Shown: positions 7,540 through 18,817 of the stretch, piece by piece
Position numbering within the stretch: the stretch's first letter is position 1
Layout of the letters: each line of letters starts with the position of its first letter
Source: Azorinus chamasolen
Taxonomy: Eukaryota > Mollusca > Bivalvia > Cardiida > Solecurtidae
Assembly (NCBI GenBank): GCA_963576725.1
Contig: OY755252.1
Coordinates: forward strand, 27,238,722-27,302,721
Reading direction: 5' to 3'
DNA: 64,000 nt
The notes under the pieces: model-generated
What the model was told of the DNA's origin: nothing
The model's input: only the letters and a program-made list of their open reading frames with translations
Database searches by the model: none
Made by a program: the position numbers and the translations under genes

Positions 7540-9935
7540 TCGTCTAATTGATATATTTTGGACGACTGGCAACTGTCGTCTGCAAAATTGGCGTCTGTCA
7601 TTTTTGTCACCTGCTCATATTTTATTAATTATTATTTGAATAACGGTCCCAAATATAGAATACCATCCTTGATAGATTTTAACTCTTATCGAGTTCAGAT
7701 TGCGGAGGCTTTACAAAATTTTAGTGTCGAAGAAAACATGTTGAGTCTAATGCCCTTTCTAGTTGGAAAAATACTAATTTTTGATATAATTGACAAACGC
7801 ATTTCTTTTTATAGCTCTAATAAACACCCTTTTCCACCTAAACCTAGAACTTCATTTAGACATCTTAAATAGTGTTTACAGGATTTCCATTCAAAATACG
7901 TTTTTGTTCCTGCTGATAAGGCATTGAATAATGTGATTATTATTTGACGATTACACTATATTATATATGTCTTGAAGCAGGAAATTATTAATACCAAGTC
8001 ATACATTTCAGTTACTACTGACGAAAAGATCATCGCTTCAGACCATGTCAAAAAGTGTGAACAACTTTGGAACCGATATTAAAATTACACAACATAAACT
8101 TCCTACAATGTATTGGTTACCAAAACTACATAAAAACCCATATAAAGCGTGTTTCATTGCAAATTCTAGTTCATGTACAACTACTAAATTGTCTATACTT
8201 TTGACTTCTTGTTTAACGAAGTTAAAAGAACATGTAAAATTCTACTGTGATAAGACTTATGAAAATTCTGGAATAAATCTCTTCTGGTCTATTAAGAACT
8301 CTTCAGAAGTCTTAAACAAACTTAAGAACAAAAGGTATCTTGCATCCACTGTAAGCACGTACGATTTTTCTACTTTGTACACAACTCTTCCTCATATTTT
8401 AATAAAAGATAAACTTACTGGTTTAATCCAGAACGTATTTGCCCAGGACAAACATCATTCCTGGCATATAATTCTGAAAAAGCTTTCTTTACTGACGAGC
8501 AAATGAAATATTACACCAATTGGACGGTTGAATCACTAACCTTTCTTTTGGATAACATAATTTATTTGTACGTTATGGGAATGCTATATACCGTCAGGTA
8601 ATTGGTATTCCAATGGGTACGAATTGTGCACCACTTGTCGCAGATTTGTTTTTGTACTGCTATGAGAGAGATTTCATGTTGCGTTTGAATCCACAATAAC
8701 AAGAAGATGTTATAAAAGCCTTCAATGAAACTTGTCGATATTTGGATGATATTTTGAACTTAGATAACCCTTTCGTTGTTGCTCTGATTCCTACAATGTA
8801 TCCTAAAGAACTCAAATTGAATAAAGCTAACCCGTCCGACAATTATGCAGCGTTTCCTGATCTAGACCTTAAAATTGATAATGGAATGATTTCTTCTAAA
8901 ATACATGACAAAAGAGATGATTTTGATTTTAATATTGTAAATTTCCCTCATCTTGACGGGGATGTCCCCCGTGCTCCCTCTTACGGGGTTTATATATCTC
9001 AACTTATTCGTTTTGCTAGAGCTTGTTCATATATTAACAGTTGAAATCTCATATTAACTGAAAAGCTGCTTAAGCAAGGATATAGATACCATAAACTAAG
9101 AAAAACTTTCTCTAAATTTTACTATCGATATCTCTCGCTTATTGGCAAGTACCAATGTAATGTCAAGGCGCTTCTGCGACACGGTATTTCACATCCTTAA
9201 TTTTATGGTGATGTGATTTACAAACTTCGTAAAATTATTGGACATACCCATTTTCTCAATTTGTTCATCAAATAGGTTAAAACATTCATTAAAAAGGGAT
9301 ATGATCCTATAGTACTACAACATACTGCATGTTTGGTTGTCAACCCTTTTACAGTTGACAATCACGCTGGCCTCTTTGCATGTACGCCGACAAGAAAGGT
9401 TTAGTACTCTATGAAGGCGACCTCTTAAATCTAGAAACTGAAGGAGAACGTCGGATATCCGTACTATTTCGTTTTTGTCGTACCCTTTATTACTTTTCTA
9501 CAGTTACTCTGTTTGCACCTCAATCATTGAGTACACTAGCGATAGGTGGATACAGTTTGTTCACTTAAATGTTTGCGTTATACATGCACTTTACCACTGT
9601 ATTTGCAATCACGGTTGTTGTAGATTAGTCGGAGAGGGGATACGTTTATTTACACTGTCTTTTAGGGTGGGGATGGAATAAGTGTGAGGTTGGGCGCCCA
9701 TAAACCGGTTTAACCCCCAGTGACTTTTGTCACTGATCGTTCCAAGGCGGTACTTCCATCTTCCCCCTATTGTATGTTTGTTTTGCCTTTGTGCGTCCCT
9801 TGATGTTTTTATAGTTGAGTATATTTGCTGTTTCCTTGTGTTGCTGTTCGGGCGGCTGTTTGTTCTGTATGTGGTGTTTCCTGCATGACTCCTTTTTTTT
9901 TACTTTTTGCATATGTTAGTACAGTTACATGATTT
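7540..9935 (+). pseudogene. Penelope-like reverse transcriptase element, decayed
   Basis: Open segments on the plus strand line up in order with an RT protein. An N-terminal part (7558-7872, YRIPSLIDFNSYRVQ) is followed by PTMYWLPKLHKNPYKA and STYDFSTLYTTLPH (8045-8506), then GIPMGTNCAPLVADLFLYC at about 8605, YLDDILNLDNP at about 8740, and YGVYISQLIRFARACS near 8985-9035. Several stops and frame breaks separate these parts, so the copy is dead. The RT has PKLHK, the fingers/palm DFSTLY block and the YLDD catalytic box. I assign it to the Penelope-like/related RT group with moderate certainty. A 3' tail (9560-9930) follows, shared with the orphan tails in this window. A closer-to-intact relative lies at 53951-55180 on the minus strand. 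Confidence 0.7.
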
Positions 9936-10380
9936 GTTTACGTTACAGGAGTGCAAATGTATAAAGTATGCCATTCTGGTTAAGGGTATACTTACTAAGA
10001 CACAGGCATATACCATTAATGCATGGACTTATATGACCATGGCAATCACACAGGTTATGGTGACAGTCTGAAGCGCACATGGCGGCAACTACAAAAATAG
10101 AAGCAAAACATAAGTCATGAAGATGACTTTAAAGTTACACACAGCATGTTCTTCGTCCTCGTATTAATAAAGAATCTGAACATAAAAGTCAATGTCTGAA
10201 ACTTCATTTCCTAAATAAATGTATTGATTGTATTGATATTCAAAGAATATATCGTGATAATCGATACTATTCCCAAATATTTCATCAACTCTGAATCACC
10301 TATCATCTGTCATAAATATAATAAGCCTATTAGGAATGTTATTTTTAAATACAATACAATTGTGTCTTGATGTCAATACC
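9936..10380. other. No recognised feature
   Basis: AT-rich spacer between two Penelope-like fragments. No coding potential, splice pair or repeat family was recognised. Confidence 0.4.
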
Positions 10381-10383
10381 CCT

Positions 10384-10990
10384 ACTTCCTGAGATTGTAG
10401 CATTCAATCGTTTGCTAAAAACCAGTTGGTCATGTCATTACTGGTAAGTTTGATATCAGTAACGATAAAAATCTCAGAACACTCCTAACTAAACGACCTA
10501 AGTATTGATTACCTTGCCTTATGGATTATTGAGACGCGTATTGCTTTATACAAATCAAATTACCAGCTTTTACCACCTCGACCTAGAGTTACAGTTCGCT
10601 ATTTGAAGAAACACATTTTTAATTTTCATTTCTAATTTTCATTCATATTATATTCTTGCTCCTGCTGTTGCAGCATCAAATAATGTAATCATTATTTGAA
10701 GATTGTATTATGTTGATGTTTTAAAGAAGGAGCTAACTCGTTCACAAACTTATATTACAGTTCAAACACCTGAAAAAGATATAGTCTCGGAACATGTAAA
10801 ATGCGTAATACTTTTAAAGCTGGTCCTAACATAAAACACCATAAACTTTCTACGTTGTACTGGATTCCGAAACTACATAAAACCCCTTATAAGGCGCGTT
10901 TTGTTGCCAACTCTATTGTACTACTACTAAAATAACTAAATTTTGACGTCCTGTTTTACTACGATCAAACCTGTTTGAACTTTGGAAGAG
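10384..10990 (+). pseudogene. Penelope-like reverse transcriptase N-terminal fragment
   Basis: The fragment parallels 7840-8220 of the larger copy: CCACCTCGACCTAGAGTTAC, AATAATGTAATCATTATTTG, and a frame reading LSTLYWIPKLHKTPYKARFV at about 10848-10907. It stops before the palm catalytic region and has multiple stops. Confidence 0.65.
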
Positions 10991-11036
10991 CCCGTTTGAC
11001 AGTTCAGCGTTGAAAATTCAGCCAGCTTATTGGACA

Positions 11037-11225
11037 ACTGTATAGACAATATTGACCACAATAGATAAGATCTGCCAACAGACAGTATCGACCCAATAGA
11101 CATAATTGGACCCAGTAGTCAATATCGACCAAATAGACGGTATCGACCCAATAGACAAAATTGGACCCAATAGTCAATATCGGCCAAATAGCCGGTATCG
11201 GTCCAATAGACAATATCGGCCAAAA
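11037..11225. repeat. Degenerate 18-20 bp minisatellite
   Basis: Variants of CAATAGACAATATCGACC and AAATAGACGGTATCGGCCC recur about nine times. The open frame across it on the minus strand is an effect of the repeat. Confidence 0.65.
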
Positions 11226-11571
11226 TAATTTTTATTTTGTAATACAATGCCATACAAGTGAAATTTTGATGTAGAACATCAAAATCGCCGCCAAAACATA
11301 TTATTTTATAACTTCCTTAATGGAATGAATAGTATAAAGGTCTGGTCAATCACCACAGAGAATAGTCAGTTCATGCATTCCTTTCGAATCTTTGCATACA
11401 TTTAATAGTCTATTTTGTTTTCGACTAATAAGAAGTGAAGACATTGCTATGAAATCAAATGAATTATCATAGGAATGTACAAAACTCTTTAAAAATTAAC
11501 TATATTATTACTAAAATTTGCTATTAAAACTTGCCGACAGAATTAGTTTTATTGTCAAAATAATTCTCAGC
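11226..11571. other. No recognised feature
   Basis: AT-rich sequence without evident repeats or coding segments. Confidence 0.4.
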
Positions 11572-11795
11572 TTAACCCTTTCCCTCATAGGCTATTTTTA
11601 GATATAACCTTTTGAATAAATCTACCGAAAGGAGCATTAACTAGAGAAAAGGAAACTTTTTAGAATTTTGTAGTTTGAGACCACTGTGATAAATAGAGCA
11701 TTTGCTCCTATAGGAGCAACTGCTCTATTTATCACAATAGTTTCACAAAGTGACTTTTACAGAGGCGTCAAACGTCATCAATATGAGGGAACCAC
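11572..11795. mobile_element. Family B MITE
   Basis: The left end is TTAACCCTTTCCCTCATAGG and the palindrome is intact around GCTCCTATAGGAGC at about 11706-11719. The right end stops at ATATGAGGGAACCACC without a TTAA, apparently truncated into a CACCCTTCAGAATTTT sequence of family G. Confidence 0.75.
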
Positions 11796-12473
11796 CCTTC
11801 AGAATTTTTAACACAAGAAACCATAAAACTCCACAAAAGTCTTCATATTCTGATTTTTATAATAGAAACAGTCCAATGTGACCCACTCTGATTTGGATGA
11901 ATTCTTAAGCTTTCAAACATCACATTTTTTGCAACAATATAATGATTGCAGCTGTATTAGCATCTACATATGGTTTTTTTTATTTCTCAAAAGAGAATCT
12001 GTTGGATATCAGTTTTTATGAAAAAACCCAATCTGAAAGCAGTTTTCAGTTTTTGATTATTCTTGAAAGCTGTAGTCATAATTTTGGCCCTGGACTCATA
12101 TTCATAAATACGTAAGTATCATACTTTTGTATATTTCAGTCTGCTTAGTTAAGCAGAGTCTTAAACAGGCCAGTATCTAAATATTTAATGTTTCTGTTTA
12201 ACCCACTTGCAACACTCTGCAGCAGGCGACTTTCCAAATCAAAACACTTTCCAAAATGACTAGATCTAAGTATATTCAAAGACGTTTGAAAATATTGTGG
12301 CAAAAGAAGATATTCCTCCACAGTAACAATTTCCTCCTATGCCACATTGTTTTTAAATGTTGTCTGCTATATCCTGACAATTTAGCTCTTGTAATGATTA
12401 AAGAAAAGACCTCGACTGAGTACTAGTGAATTTATTAAATTAATTAAAGACATACTTTAATCCTGAAAGTGGG
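11796..12473. other. No recognised feature
   Basis: AT-rich intron-like sequence of gene 1; nothing supported beyond a short family G-like start (CCCTTCAGAATTTTTAACAC). Confidence 0.35.
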
Positions 12474-12715
12474 TGATCCTTCGAAAACAAAGGTAGCAAT
12501 GCCACAAGAGAAAATTGCAGACTCGGTTTTATTGAGTCTGTTCATGAGTAGTAATTAAAAGTGCAACACTACTCACCCCCCCCCCCCCACTAGCACCGGC
12601 TTAAGCAGTATTCAATTTTCAAAACTTATATCATCAAAACTGATGATCCCGAAGGACCACAAAATATAACAACACTGAAATTGATTTACGGGGCGACTTT
12701 TTACTTTAGTATAAC
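12474..12715. repeat. Family G interspersed repeat
   Basis: It contains GGGTGATCCTTCGAAAACAA, GAAAATTGCAGACTCGG, GAGTCTGTTCATGAG, AAAGTGCAACACTACTCAC and CACCGGCTTAAGCAGTATTC, in the order seen in reverse at 46873-47200. A run of 13 C residues lies at about 12579-12591. Confidence 0.65.
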
Positions 12716-13556
12716 ATCAATCTGCTAAGAATAGAACTCGTGTTTAAGTATTTTTATGAATACGGATCCTAATATTTTGAATTAGTATGCATTAAATAAC
12801 ACCTGGACTCAAATAAATAAATAAAACTATGACTCTTATTAACCTTCTGATATAGAAAACCTGAAACATTTTTTTTATCAAACACAGAAAACCCATAGAA
12901 TATTGCTTCATTTGGACCTGTTCTGTTTGCAAAGTTGTGATTATCACGTGAATGGTTAAAAATACAATGAAAATAGCTAGCAAGTGCAAACAACTATTTA
13001 TACTTTACATATGTCACCTTGGAGCTAAACTGAGAGTGACATTCGCATTACCGTTCCTTTGCATTATTATTATTTTATTTCTTGATTTCATCCAATGGAC
13101 ATGAGTCTACGTTGGTGCATAAGTATGAATATCTCTATTAAGTTTTATACCATATTTTACATAACTATTCATTTGCTCTTCTGTTTAATGAAATGTTAAG
13201 ATCGAGCCGTTGAATGCTTAAACATTGCTTTGTTTATTGGCGAGAATAAAAGAAGAATAAAGTTGCATAATTTAATGGGTTTTATTTCATTTGTCTTGAT
13301 ATTTCTAAATAAAACACCGAAACAGACATGGACATTTAATGTTTATTGTGTAACCTTTGTATTTCTATTACTGACTATGCTTATTGTTGTACATTATCGT
13401 TATAAAAAGTAGAATTATCTACACTTATGCAGACATGAACAAATTATAAATTGCTCAAAAGCTATTATATTGTTTTCGTGTTTTCAAGTAGTAACATTTG
13501 CACTTTCAGTGGTTATGTTTTTTATACAACATTTAAATATACTATTGTGGAATGTA

Positions 13557-13784
13557 TTAACCCATTCCCTCATATTGACGACTTTTGGCGACTCTGTAAA
13601 AATCACTTTGTGAAACCATTGTGATAAATAGAGCATTTGCTCCTACATGAGCAAATGCTCTATTTATCACAATGGTTTCAAACTACAAAATTCTAAACGT
13701 TTCCTTTTCTCTAGTTAATGCTTCTTATCGGTAGATTTATTCAAAGAGGTTGTTTCTAAAATAGCCTATGAGGGAATGTGTTAA
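13557..13784. mobile_element. Family B MITE, complete
   Basis: TTAA is present at both ends. The palindrome apex GCTCCTACATGAGC shows two mismatches against the family consensus. It lies about 80 bp downstream of the donor of the gene 1 signal-peptide exon, so it is intronic. Confidence 0.8.
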
Positions 13785-13868
13785 GGGGCAGTAACATTTG
13801 CTTAAACTTCACACACTTTCTCCAATTTTGTGCAACGTAAAACAGATGAGTGACAAATGACAACTTAC

Positions 13869-13905
13869 CGACAAAGACAGCCAAGAAAACGAATACAAGC
13901 TTCAT
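13869..13905 (-). CDS. Gene 1 first exon: signal peptide
   Basis: ATG opens MKLVFVFLAVFV plus one base, followed by the strong donor G/GTAAGTTG, so the exon ends in phase 1, as is common for signal-peptide exons. The hydrophobic run after the Met-Lys is a clear secretion signal core. A TATA box and an inverted CCAAT box sit at the right distance upstream, which makes this a first coding exon and not chance. The nearest compatible downstream exon on the same strand is the six-Cys exon at 3181-3341, across an intron of about 10.5 kb filled with mobile elements. That pairing is an inference from strand, order and phase. A small additional exon may lie between them. Confidence 0.55.
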
Positions 13906-13951
13906 GTTTGATGTTAGAGTAAACGGTATCTCTAAGCTTAGCGTGCAGCTC

Positions 13952-13977
13952 TTATATATTAAACAGTTTGCCAATGG
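13952..13977 (-). promoter_or_regulatory. TATA box and CCAAT box of gene 1
   Basis: On the minus strand ATTGG (13971-13977, part of TTTCCATTGG) is followed by AATATATAAGAG at 13951-13960. This TATA-type element lies about 50 bp upstream of the start codon, leaving room for a short 5' UTR. Confidence 0.5.
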
Positions 13978-13984
13978 AAACTCT

Positions 13985-14544
13985 TATCGTTCTATTTCGT
14001 AAGATCACGTGGACGTTATGATTCACTTGTGTATGACATCAAAGTCAAGAACAACACGATTTTGATAAAGAAACTCCCCGACACTTGTCCGATTAGCGGA
14101 ACTATTTTGCAGAGGTGTAACTGTATCAATGTTACTAGATTCGTTTGGGAAAGGTATTACTGTACTGTCTGCGCGTGACAACAAAGGTACGGCTCATGTA
14201 GCGCAGTAATGTGTCTGCATAATGTTGCGTTCGTTTAATTTAGCGCGACTTATTATTGTCCAACGACACTTAACGACCAGACATGTTAGTTAACAATGTC
14301 TGGACCATAGGTGAGCTTGATTACAAAAGCAGCTCACGAATCTGCAAAATGCAAAACTGGATAGTTCGTATTCCAGAGCTCCGGTCAGTTTAAGGTAATA
14401 ACGTAAGTACATTGTAGATAGTTTTGTGTTTGTATTTTCCGTCCGGTCGTACTCTATTATGAAGGCTCTATATAGACCCACACCATGACAAAACCAGCCT
14501 CAACTCCTTCAATAATGCTGTAGCGTTGGACTGCATGTATTTAC
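13985..14544. other. Upstream region of gene 1, no further feature
   Basis: It contains a small inverted pair around 14276-14310 (CAGACATGTTAG ... AACAATGTCTG). No coding potential is supported. Confidence 0.35.
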
Positions 14545-14672
14545 CTGTTCAGTGTATAAGACTTAACCTGCTAGAGGAGTTTGAATTACAAACCGTGCAG
14601 AAGTTGGTCAGAGGGCTCCTGTATGGCTGGGTCTACACTGGTTGTAAAAAACAGCACATGCATGTCTCTTAT
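14545..14672. mobile_element. Family A/C-type palindrome remnant
   Basis: GAGGGCTCCTGTATGGCTGG and GGGTCTACACTGGTTG are half-site remains. It abuts the TTAA of the next family B element. Confidence 0.4.
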
Positions 14673-14899
14673 TAACCCATTCCCTCATATTGACGACTTT
14701 TGACGACTCCGTAAAAGTAACTTTGTGAAACCATTGTGATAAATAAAGCATTTGCTTCTATAGGAGCAAATGTTCTATTTATCACAATGGTTTCAAACTA
14801 CAAAATTCTAAAATGTTCCTTTTCTCAAGTTAATGCTCCTTTTCGGTAGATCTATTCAAAGAGGTTGTATCTAAAATAGCTTATGAGGTAATGGGTTAA
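14672..14899. mobile_element. Family B MITE, complete
   Basis: TTAA is present at both ends. The palindrome is nearly perfect around GCTTCTATAGGAGC. Confidence 0.85.
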
Positions 14900-14914
14900 A
14901 CGCGTTTTAACTAT

Positions 14915-15188
14915 GTAGTTGAACCTCGATAACTCGAATTTCGGGATAAATCGAACTAAAAGTTTGATCCATTCACAATTTACAATACAGAAATGTTCTA
15001 ATATTGATCACTACGCATATCTAGAAACACACATGACAGCTTGATGCATATCGAAAATAATGCTGAAAGCTTTCACCATTACTTTAGACATGCATTAAGC
15101 AGTAAACCCGAGACATTGCACATATTAAAAATCGGATGACTAGAAGTAAAATGTTCCTTGAAGTTCGAGATATCGAAGTTCAATTGTA
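14915..15188. mobile_element. Family E MITE, apex deleted
   Basis: The ends are TAGTTGAACCTCGATAACTC and TATCGAAGTTCAATTGTA. The palindrome has lost one GCTCC half (CTGAAAGCTTTCACCATTAC). It is separated from the family B copy by 15 bp. Confidence 0.7.
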
Positions 15189-15239
15189 TTGCACTTCATA
15201 GAGACGCTTACTGTGTATACCCAGAATAAACTCATGCCG

Positions 15240-15430
15240 ATCTATTACACTGTATCTGATATACTCTACTACACAGTATCATTATCTGATATAGTCTACT
15301 ACACAGTATCACTATCTGATAAATTCTACTACACAGTATCACTATCTGATAAATTCTACTACACAGTATCACTATCTGATAAGCTATACTACACCGTATC
15401 ACTATCTGAACACAGTATCACTATCTGATA
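15240..15430. repeat. 30-bp minisatellite, about six units
   Basis: The unit is CTACTACACAGTATCACTAT then CTGATAAATT. Because 30 is a multiple of three, the plus strand stays open (YTVSLSDKFY repeats), but nothing else supports coding. Confidence 0.8.
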
Positions 15431-15439
15431 AATACTGAA

Positions 15440-15581
15440 AGTAGAAGACCCTTCGAAAGGAAAAGCAGTACTGCGAAAGGAGAAAGTTGTGGACGTTGTG
15501 TTCATGTATTAGTATTAAAGTATGTTTATGAGCAGGTATTTAAAGTGCAACACTATATACACACTGTCGCCTAGCACCGTC
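15440..15581. repeat. Family G interspersed repeat, decayed
   Basis: GACCCTTCGAAAGGAAAAGC, TATTTAAAGTGCAACAC and CTAGCACCGTCTTAA match the order in the copy at 12474-12715. Confidence 0.5.
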
Positions 15582-15822
15582 TTAACTCTTTAGTCGCCAA
15601 TGTCGCCTGTTGGCACCATTGAAAACAGTGCAGTCCCAGGTCAGATGCCGCGCATCTGACACTGGACTTCACTGTTTTCTGTATTATTTTAGCCCAAGCA
15701 TACATGTTTTTTTTAACAAAAAATGTTTCACTAATATACCTTTATTATTTAGTTAAGAATTATATTTAATATGAAATTATTATTGCAGACGACACTTTTA
15801 AATGTGGCGCCAAAGGAGTTAA
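15582..15822. mobile_element. Family H MITE (TTAA, palindromic)
   Basis: TTAACTCTTTAGTCGCCAAT and its partner ATGTGGCGCCAAAGGAGTTAA form the ends. The palindrome has half-site GAAAACAGTGCAGTCCCAGG then TCAGATGC, around a GCGC centre instead of the GCTCC apex. Single copy in this window. Confidence 0.65.
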
Positions 15823-15857
15823 AACATTCAAATGTTTAATCTTTAACAGTACGCCCT

Positions 15858-16058
15858 GTCTTTAGCAGCCATCAAAAAGACGCCTATGGGTCTATAAGGT
15901 AAATGATAGCTTAAAGTAGGTCAAATATAATACAGAAAACTCCTATATGAGCTTTCTGCACTCCTATAATCCTGCATTAAGCAACTACCTATTTTAAGAC
16001 TCCCATGTTCAATAAATGATTGATCGCTTAGGACAAGTTATACTATACTCCATAGATA
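15858..16058. mobile_element. Family D' MITE, decayed
   Basis: Arm GATAGCTTAAAGTAGGTC and CTCCTATATGAGCTTTCTGC mark the palindrome. The terminal repeats are weak. Confidence 0.5.
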
Positions 16059-16110
16059 CGTCGGTAAATAGAATGGTTGGAGATCAGACGACTATGTTTG
16101 TATATGGAAT

Positions 16111-16432
16111 TACAGTTGAACTTCGATATCTCGAACTCGGATAACTCGAACTTCAGGGTTACTCGAATAAAAAGTTCAGTCCTGTCAAAACTTACAATAC
16201 AGAATTGCTCTAAAATGTATATCTACAGATATCTAGAAACACATGTGACAGCTTAATACAGGCTCAAGGTAATGCTGAAAGCTCCTACAGGAGCTTTCAG
16301 CATTACTTTAGACCTGTATTAAGCTGTGAACTCGAGAAATTGTTCAGATTATAAATTGGATGACTCGACTTCTGTTATCTCGAACCAATTTTTATAGTCC
16401 CTTGAAGTTCGAGACATCGAAGTTGAACTGTT
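16111..16432. mobile_element. Family E MITE, complete
   Basis: TACAGTTGAACTTCGATATC at the left and TCGAAGTTGAACTGTTTA at the right. The palindrome apex is GCTCCTACAGGAGC, with long arms (AGTAATGCTGAAAGCTCC). Confidence 0.85.
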
Positions 16433-16513
16433 TATATATAAGATTTTACATAATTTACGAGAACCAATACTTTTCTTGTTCAATGGCCCTTATAAATCAT
16501 ATTCATACATACA

Positions 16514-16763
16514 TTAACCCATCGCTTGCTATTCACGTCAATATACCTACCTGTAAATAGTGCAGACCCTGATGAGACAGCTCCTGCAGGAGCTGTCTCA
16601 TCAGGGTCTGCACTATTTACAAGTTGATTGTGCAACCAGTGCACTCCACAGCAGTGATTGCACAGCGAAATACGTGTACACAGTGAATATATATGTAATT
16701 ATACAACAGGGCATGGGTAAAGAAGGTGAAATGTATTTTAAAATTCAGCAAGAGAAGGGTTAA
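16514..16763. mobile_element. Family C MITE, complete, perfect palindrome
   Basis: TTAA is present at both ends. The 68-bp palindrome at about 16555-16622 is fully symmetrical around CTCCTGCAGGAG, with GACCCTGATGAGACAGC on both arms. Confidence 0.9.
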
Positions 16764-16860
16764 TAGTCATGGAGTGAAGGGTTAAGGAGCGTTCTACGGT
16801 ACCAGGTGTTTAAGCCTCTTACATTATATGTGCCACAGCGGTTGCGGAAAATGTTATTTA

Positions 16861-17880
16861 TCATGCAACGTCACGAAATACAGTCACTTCCTACTAGCAT
16901 AATATTTTCCACGTCGACGCTGTATTTTGTGAGGTATGGTGCATGTGTACTGACCCCACTGGAATGCAAGTTTTGTTCAGCCAATAGGGGGAAAACAGAA
17001 GGAGGAAAAAGGCATTATTAAACATAAACATCAAATTTAACACATTTGCTCACCATTGTCTCAACTATTTGTCCATGTAAAAGGATTAAATCAAGTTTGT
17101 TTATGTTGTAAAAGTCGATGACGTCACTGTATGCCAACATGACGTCACGTAATACGTACTTGCATGTATTTTCATTCAGGGGACGAAACCGCTTTAGCAA
17201 TCTTTCTTTTTCTTCATTTTCTCCATTTTTCTTGGAGTTGCATGATAAAAGAATTACTATGCTAGTAGTTTGGAACTTCAGCTGTATTTTGGCTCGTCAG
17301 AAAAGTAGTTAAATGCTCGCCAAGGCTCGCATTTAACAACTTTTCTAACTCACCAAAATACAGCTGAACTACCAAACTACTAGCATAGTAATTCTTATTT
17401 ATCATGCAACGTCACGAAATACAGTCACTTCCTACTAGCATAATATTTTCCACGTCGACGCTGTATTTTGTGAGGTATAGTGCATGTGTACTGGCCCCAC
17501 TGGAATGCAAGTTTTGTTCAGCCAATAGGAGGAAAACAGAAGGAGGAAAAGGGCATTATTAAACATAAACATCAAATTAACATATTTGCTCACCTTTGTC
17601 TCAACTATTTGTCCATATAAAAGGATTAAATCAAGTTTGTTTATGTTGTGAAAGTCGATGACGTCACTGCATGCCAACATGACGTCACGTAATACGTACT
17701 TGCATGTATTTTCATTCAGGGGACGAAACCGCTTTAGCAATCTTTCTTTTTCTTCATTTTCTCCTTTTTTCTTGGAGTTGCATGATAAAAGAATTACTAT
17801 GCTAGTAGTTTGGCTCGCATTTAACAACTTTTCCAACTCGCCAAAATACAGCTGAACTTCCAAACTACTAGCATAGTAGA
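16861..17880. repeat. 541-bp tandem duplication ending in foldbacks
   Basis: The segment starting TCATGCAACGTCACGAAATA at 16861 recurs at 17402 with over 95% identity by eye, including two TGACGTCA motifs. Each unit ends in an inverted repeat with arm TTACTATGCTAGTAGTTTGG. In the first unit (17255-17395) the arms also pair GCTGTATTTTGG and are separated by GCTCGCCAAGGCTCGC. The second unit (17790-17880) has lost most of its left arm. Confidence 0.85.
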
Positions 17881-17964
17881 TTCTAATTCTTATATATCGG
17901 CAACACACATACATGTATATAATTTCAGCACTTTGAACAGATAGGATGCGTCAAGTAAAACAAT

Positions 17965-18068
17965 TTCTCCACCAGATCCTATGGAGTGACCACTCTTTAG
18001 AATCGTCTCGAAGAGACGATTCAAAAATGTGGTCACAACATACGGTTTGGTTGGAGACATCACGATTT
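17965..18068. repeat. Family I foldback element
   Basis: The arms ATTTCTCCACCAGATCCTAT and ACGGTTTGGTTGGAGA flank an inner palindrome TTAGAATCGTCTCGAAGAGA and GTGACCACTC/GTGGTCACAAC. Confidence 0.6.
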
Positions 18069-18334
18069 TTTGGTATTTGACTAGGCTCCGTTATATGTTT
18101 ACATTTGTATAATAATATACATGTATGTATAACCATGTGTTATTCGACTATCATTCGGTGTATAGTGTATACGTATTTCAAATAAATATGGAATAATAAA
18201 GATCCGATTCTCCAGGAATTTACCAAACATGTTCATGCGTCATTATAAATATAAAGCTATTTTATATTCATATGTACATTATTTGCAACAAAAAAAAAAA
18301 ATCGTGGCTAAACATTCCCGTATCATTGCGTTAT

Positions 18335-18510
18335 TTTAACAGTTAGCTTATTAATATTGATGATATCATTAGATTTACATGAATATTCATAGAGTAAAGG
18401 CTTAAAGACACTTATGGGATATGAATGACAACCAGTGCAGACCTATTTTAGAAGTTTCCTCCAGGAGTCCACTGATCAGGGCCTACACTGCAAAAGCCAA
18501 CTGATGCGTT
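18335..18510. mobile_element. Family A fragments
   Basis: ACATGAATATTCATAGAGTA with GGCTTAA is an arm end. CAGTGCAGACCTATTTTAGA with CCACTGATCAGGGCCTACAC is a broken palindrome. Confidence 0.45.
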
Positions 18511-18560
18511 CACTTCCCACACTCACAGGGATAATAACATGCTAACAGTCTATACCCATA

Positions 18561-18810
18561 GTAACCCATTCCCTGATTAATATTCATGAAGGAAATTATG
18601 ACGTCATGAATATTAATAAGATTATTTTTATAATGGCATATGAACACATGACCTTTTGGCTCAGACGGAAGCTGTAGAATCAGACCTTTATTACACCATA
18701 AGCAAACTGAGAGCAGACCCTGATCAGACGGCTCCTAAAGGAGCTGCCTGATCTGGGTCTTCTCTGTTTGCAGATGAGTGAAAATGCGCTTACATAAGGG
18801 AGAGGGTTAA
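18561..18810. mobile_element. Family A MITE
   Basis: The left end GTAACCCATTCCCTG is missing one T of TTAA. The palindrome at about 18700-18770 has one arm with GCAGACCCTGATCAG and the other with GAAGACCCAGATCAG (read outward-in). It ends AGGGAGAGGGTTAA. Confidence 0.75.
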
Positions 18811-18817
18811 ATACATC

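Noticed and set aside
11004..11213. 69-codon minus frame rich in YWV/YCL
   Set aside because: Arises from the 18-20 bp minisatellite.
12769..12993. Overlapping 65-74 codon minus frames as middle exon of gene 1
   Set aside because: No cysteine pattern, no splice pair in the required phase, AT-rich composition like the flanks.
15189..15428. 79-codon plus frame with YTVSLSDK repeats
   Set aside because: Product of a 30-bp minisatellite; no other support.
16560..16763. Recurring 60-70 codon frames beginning MKTQMRQLLQELSHQG
   Set aside because: They recur in every family C MITE and cross its palindrome; they are noncoding MITE sequence that happens to be open.
17435..17914. 159-codon minus frame
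   Set aside because: Covers the second unit of the 541-bp duplication; the first unit has the same frame interrupted, and the translation has no domain.
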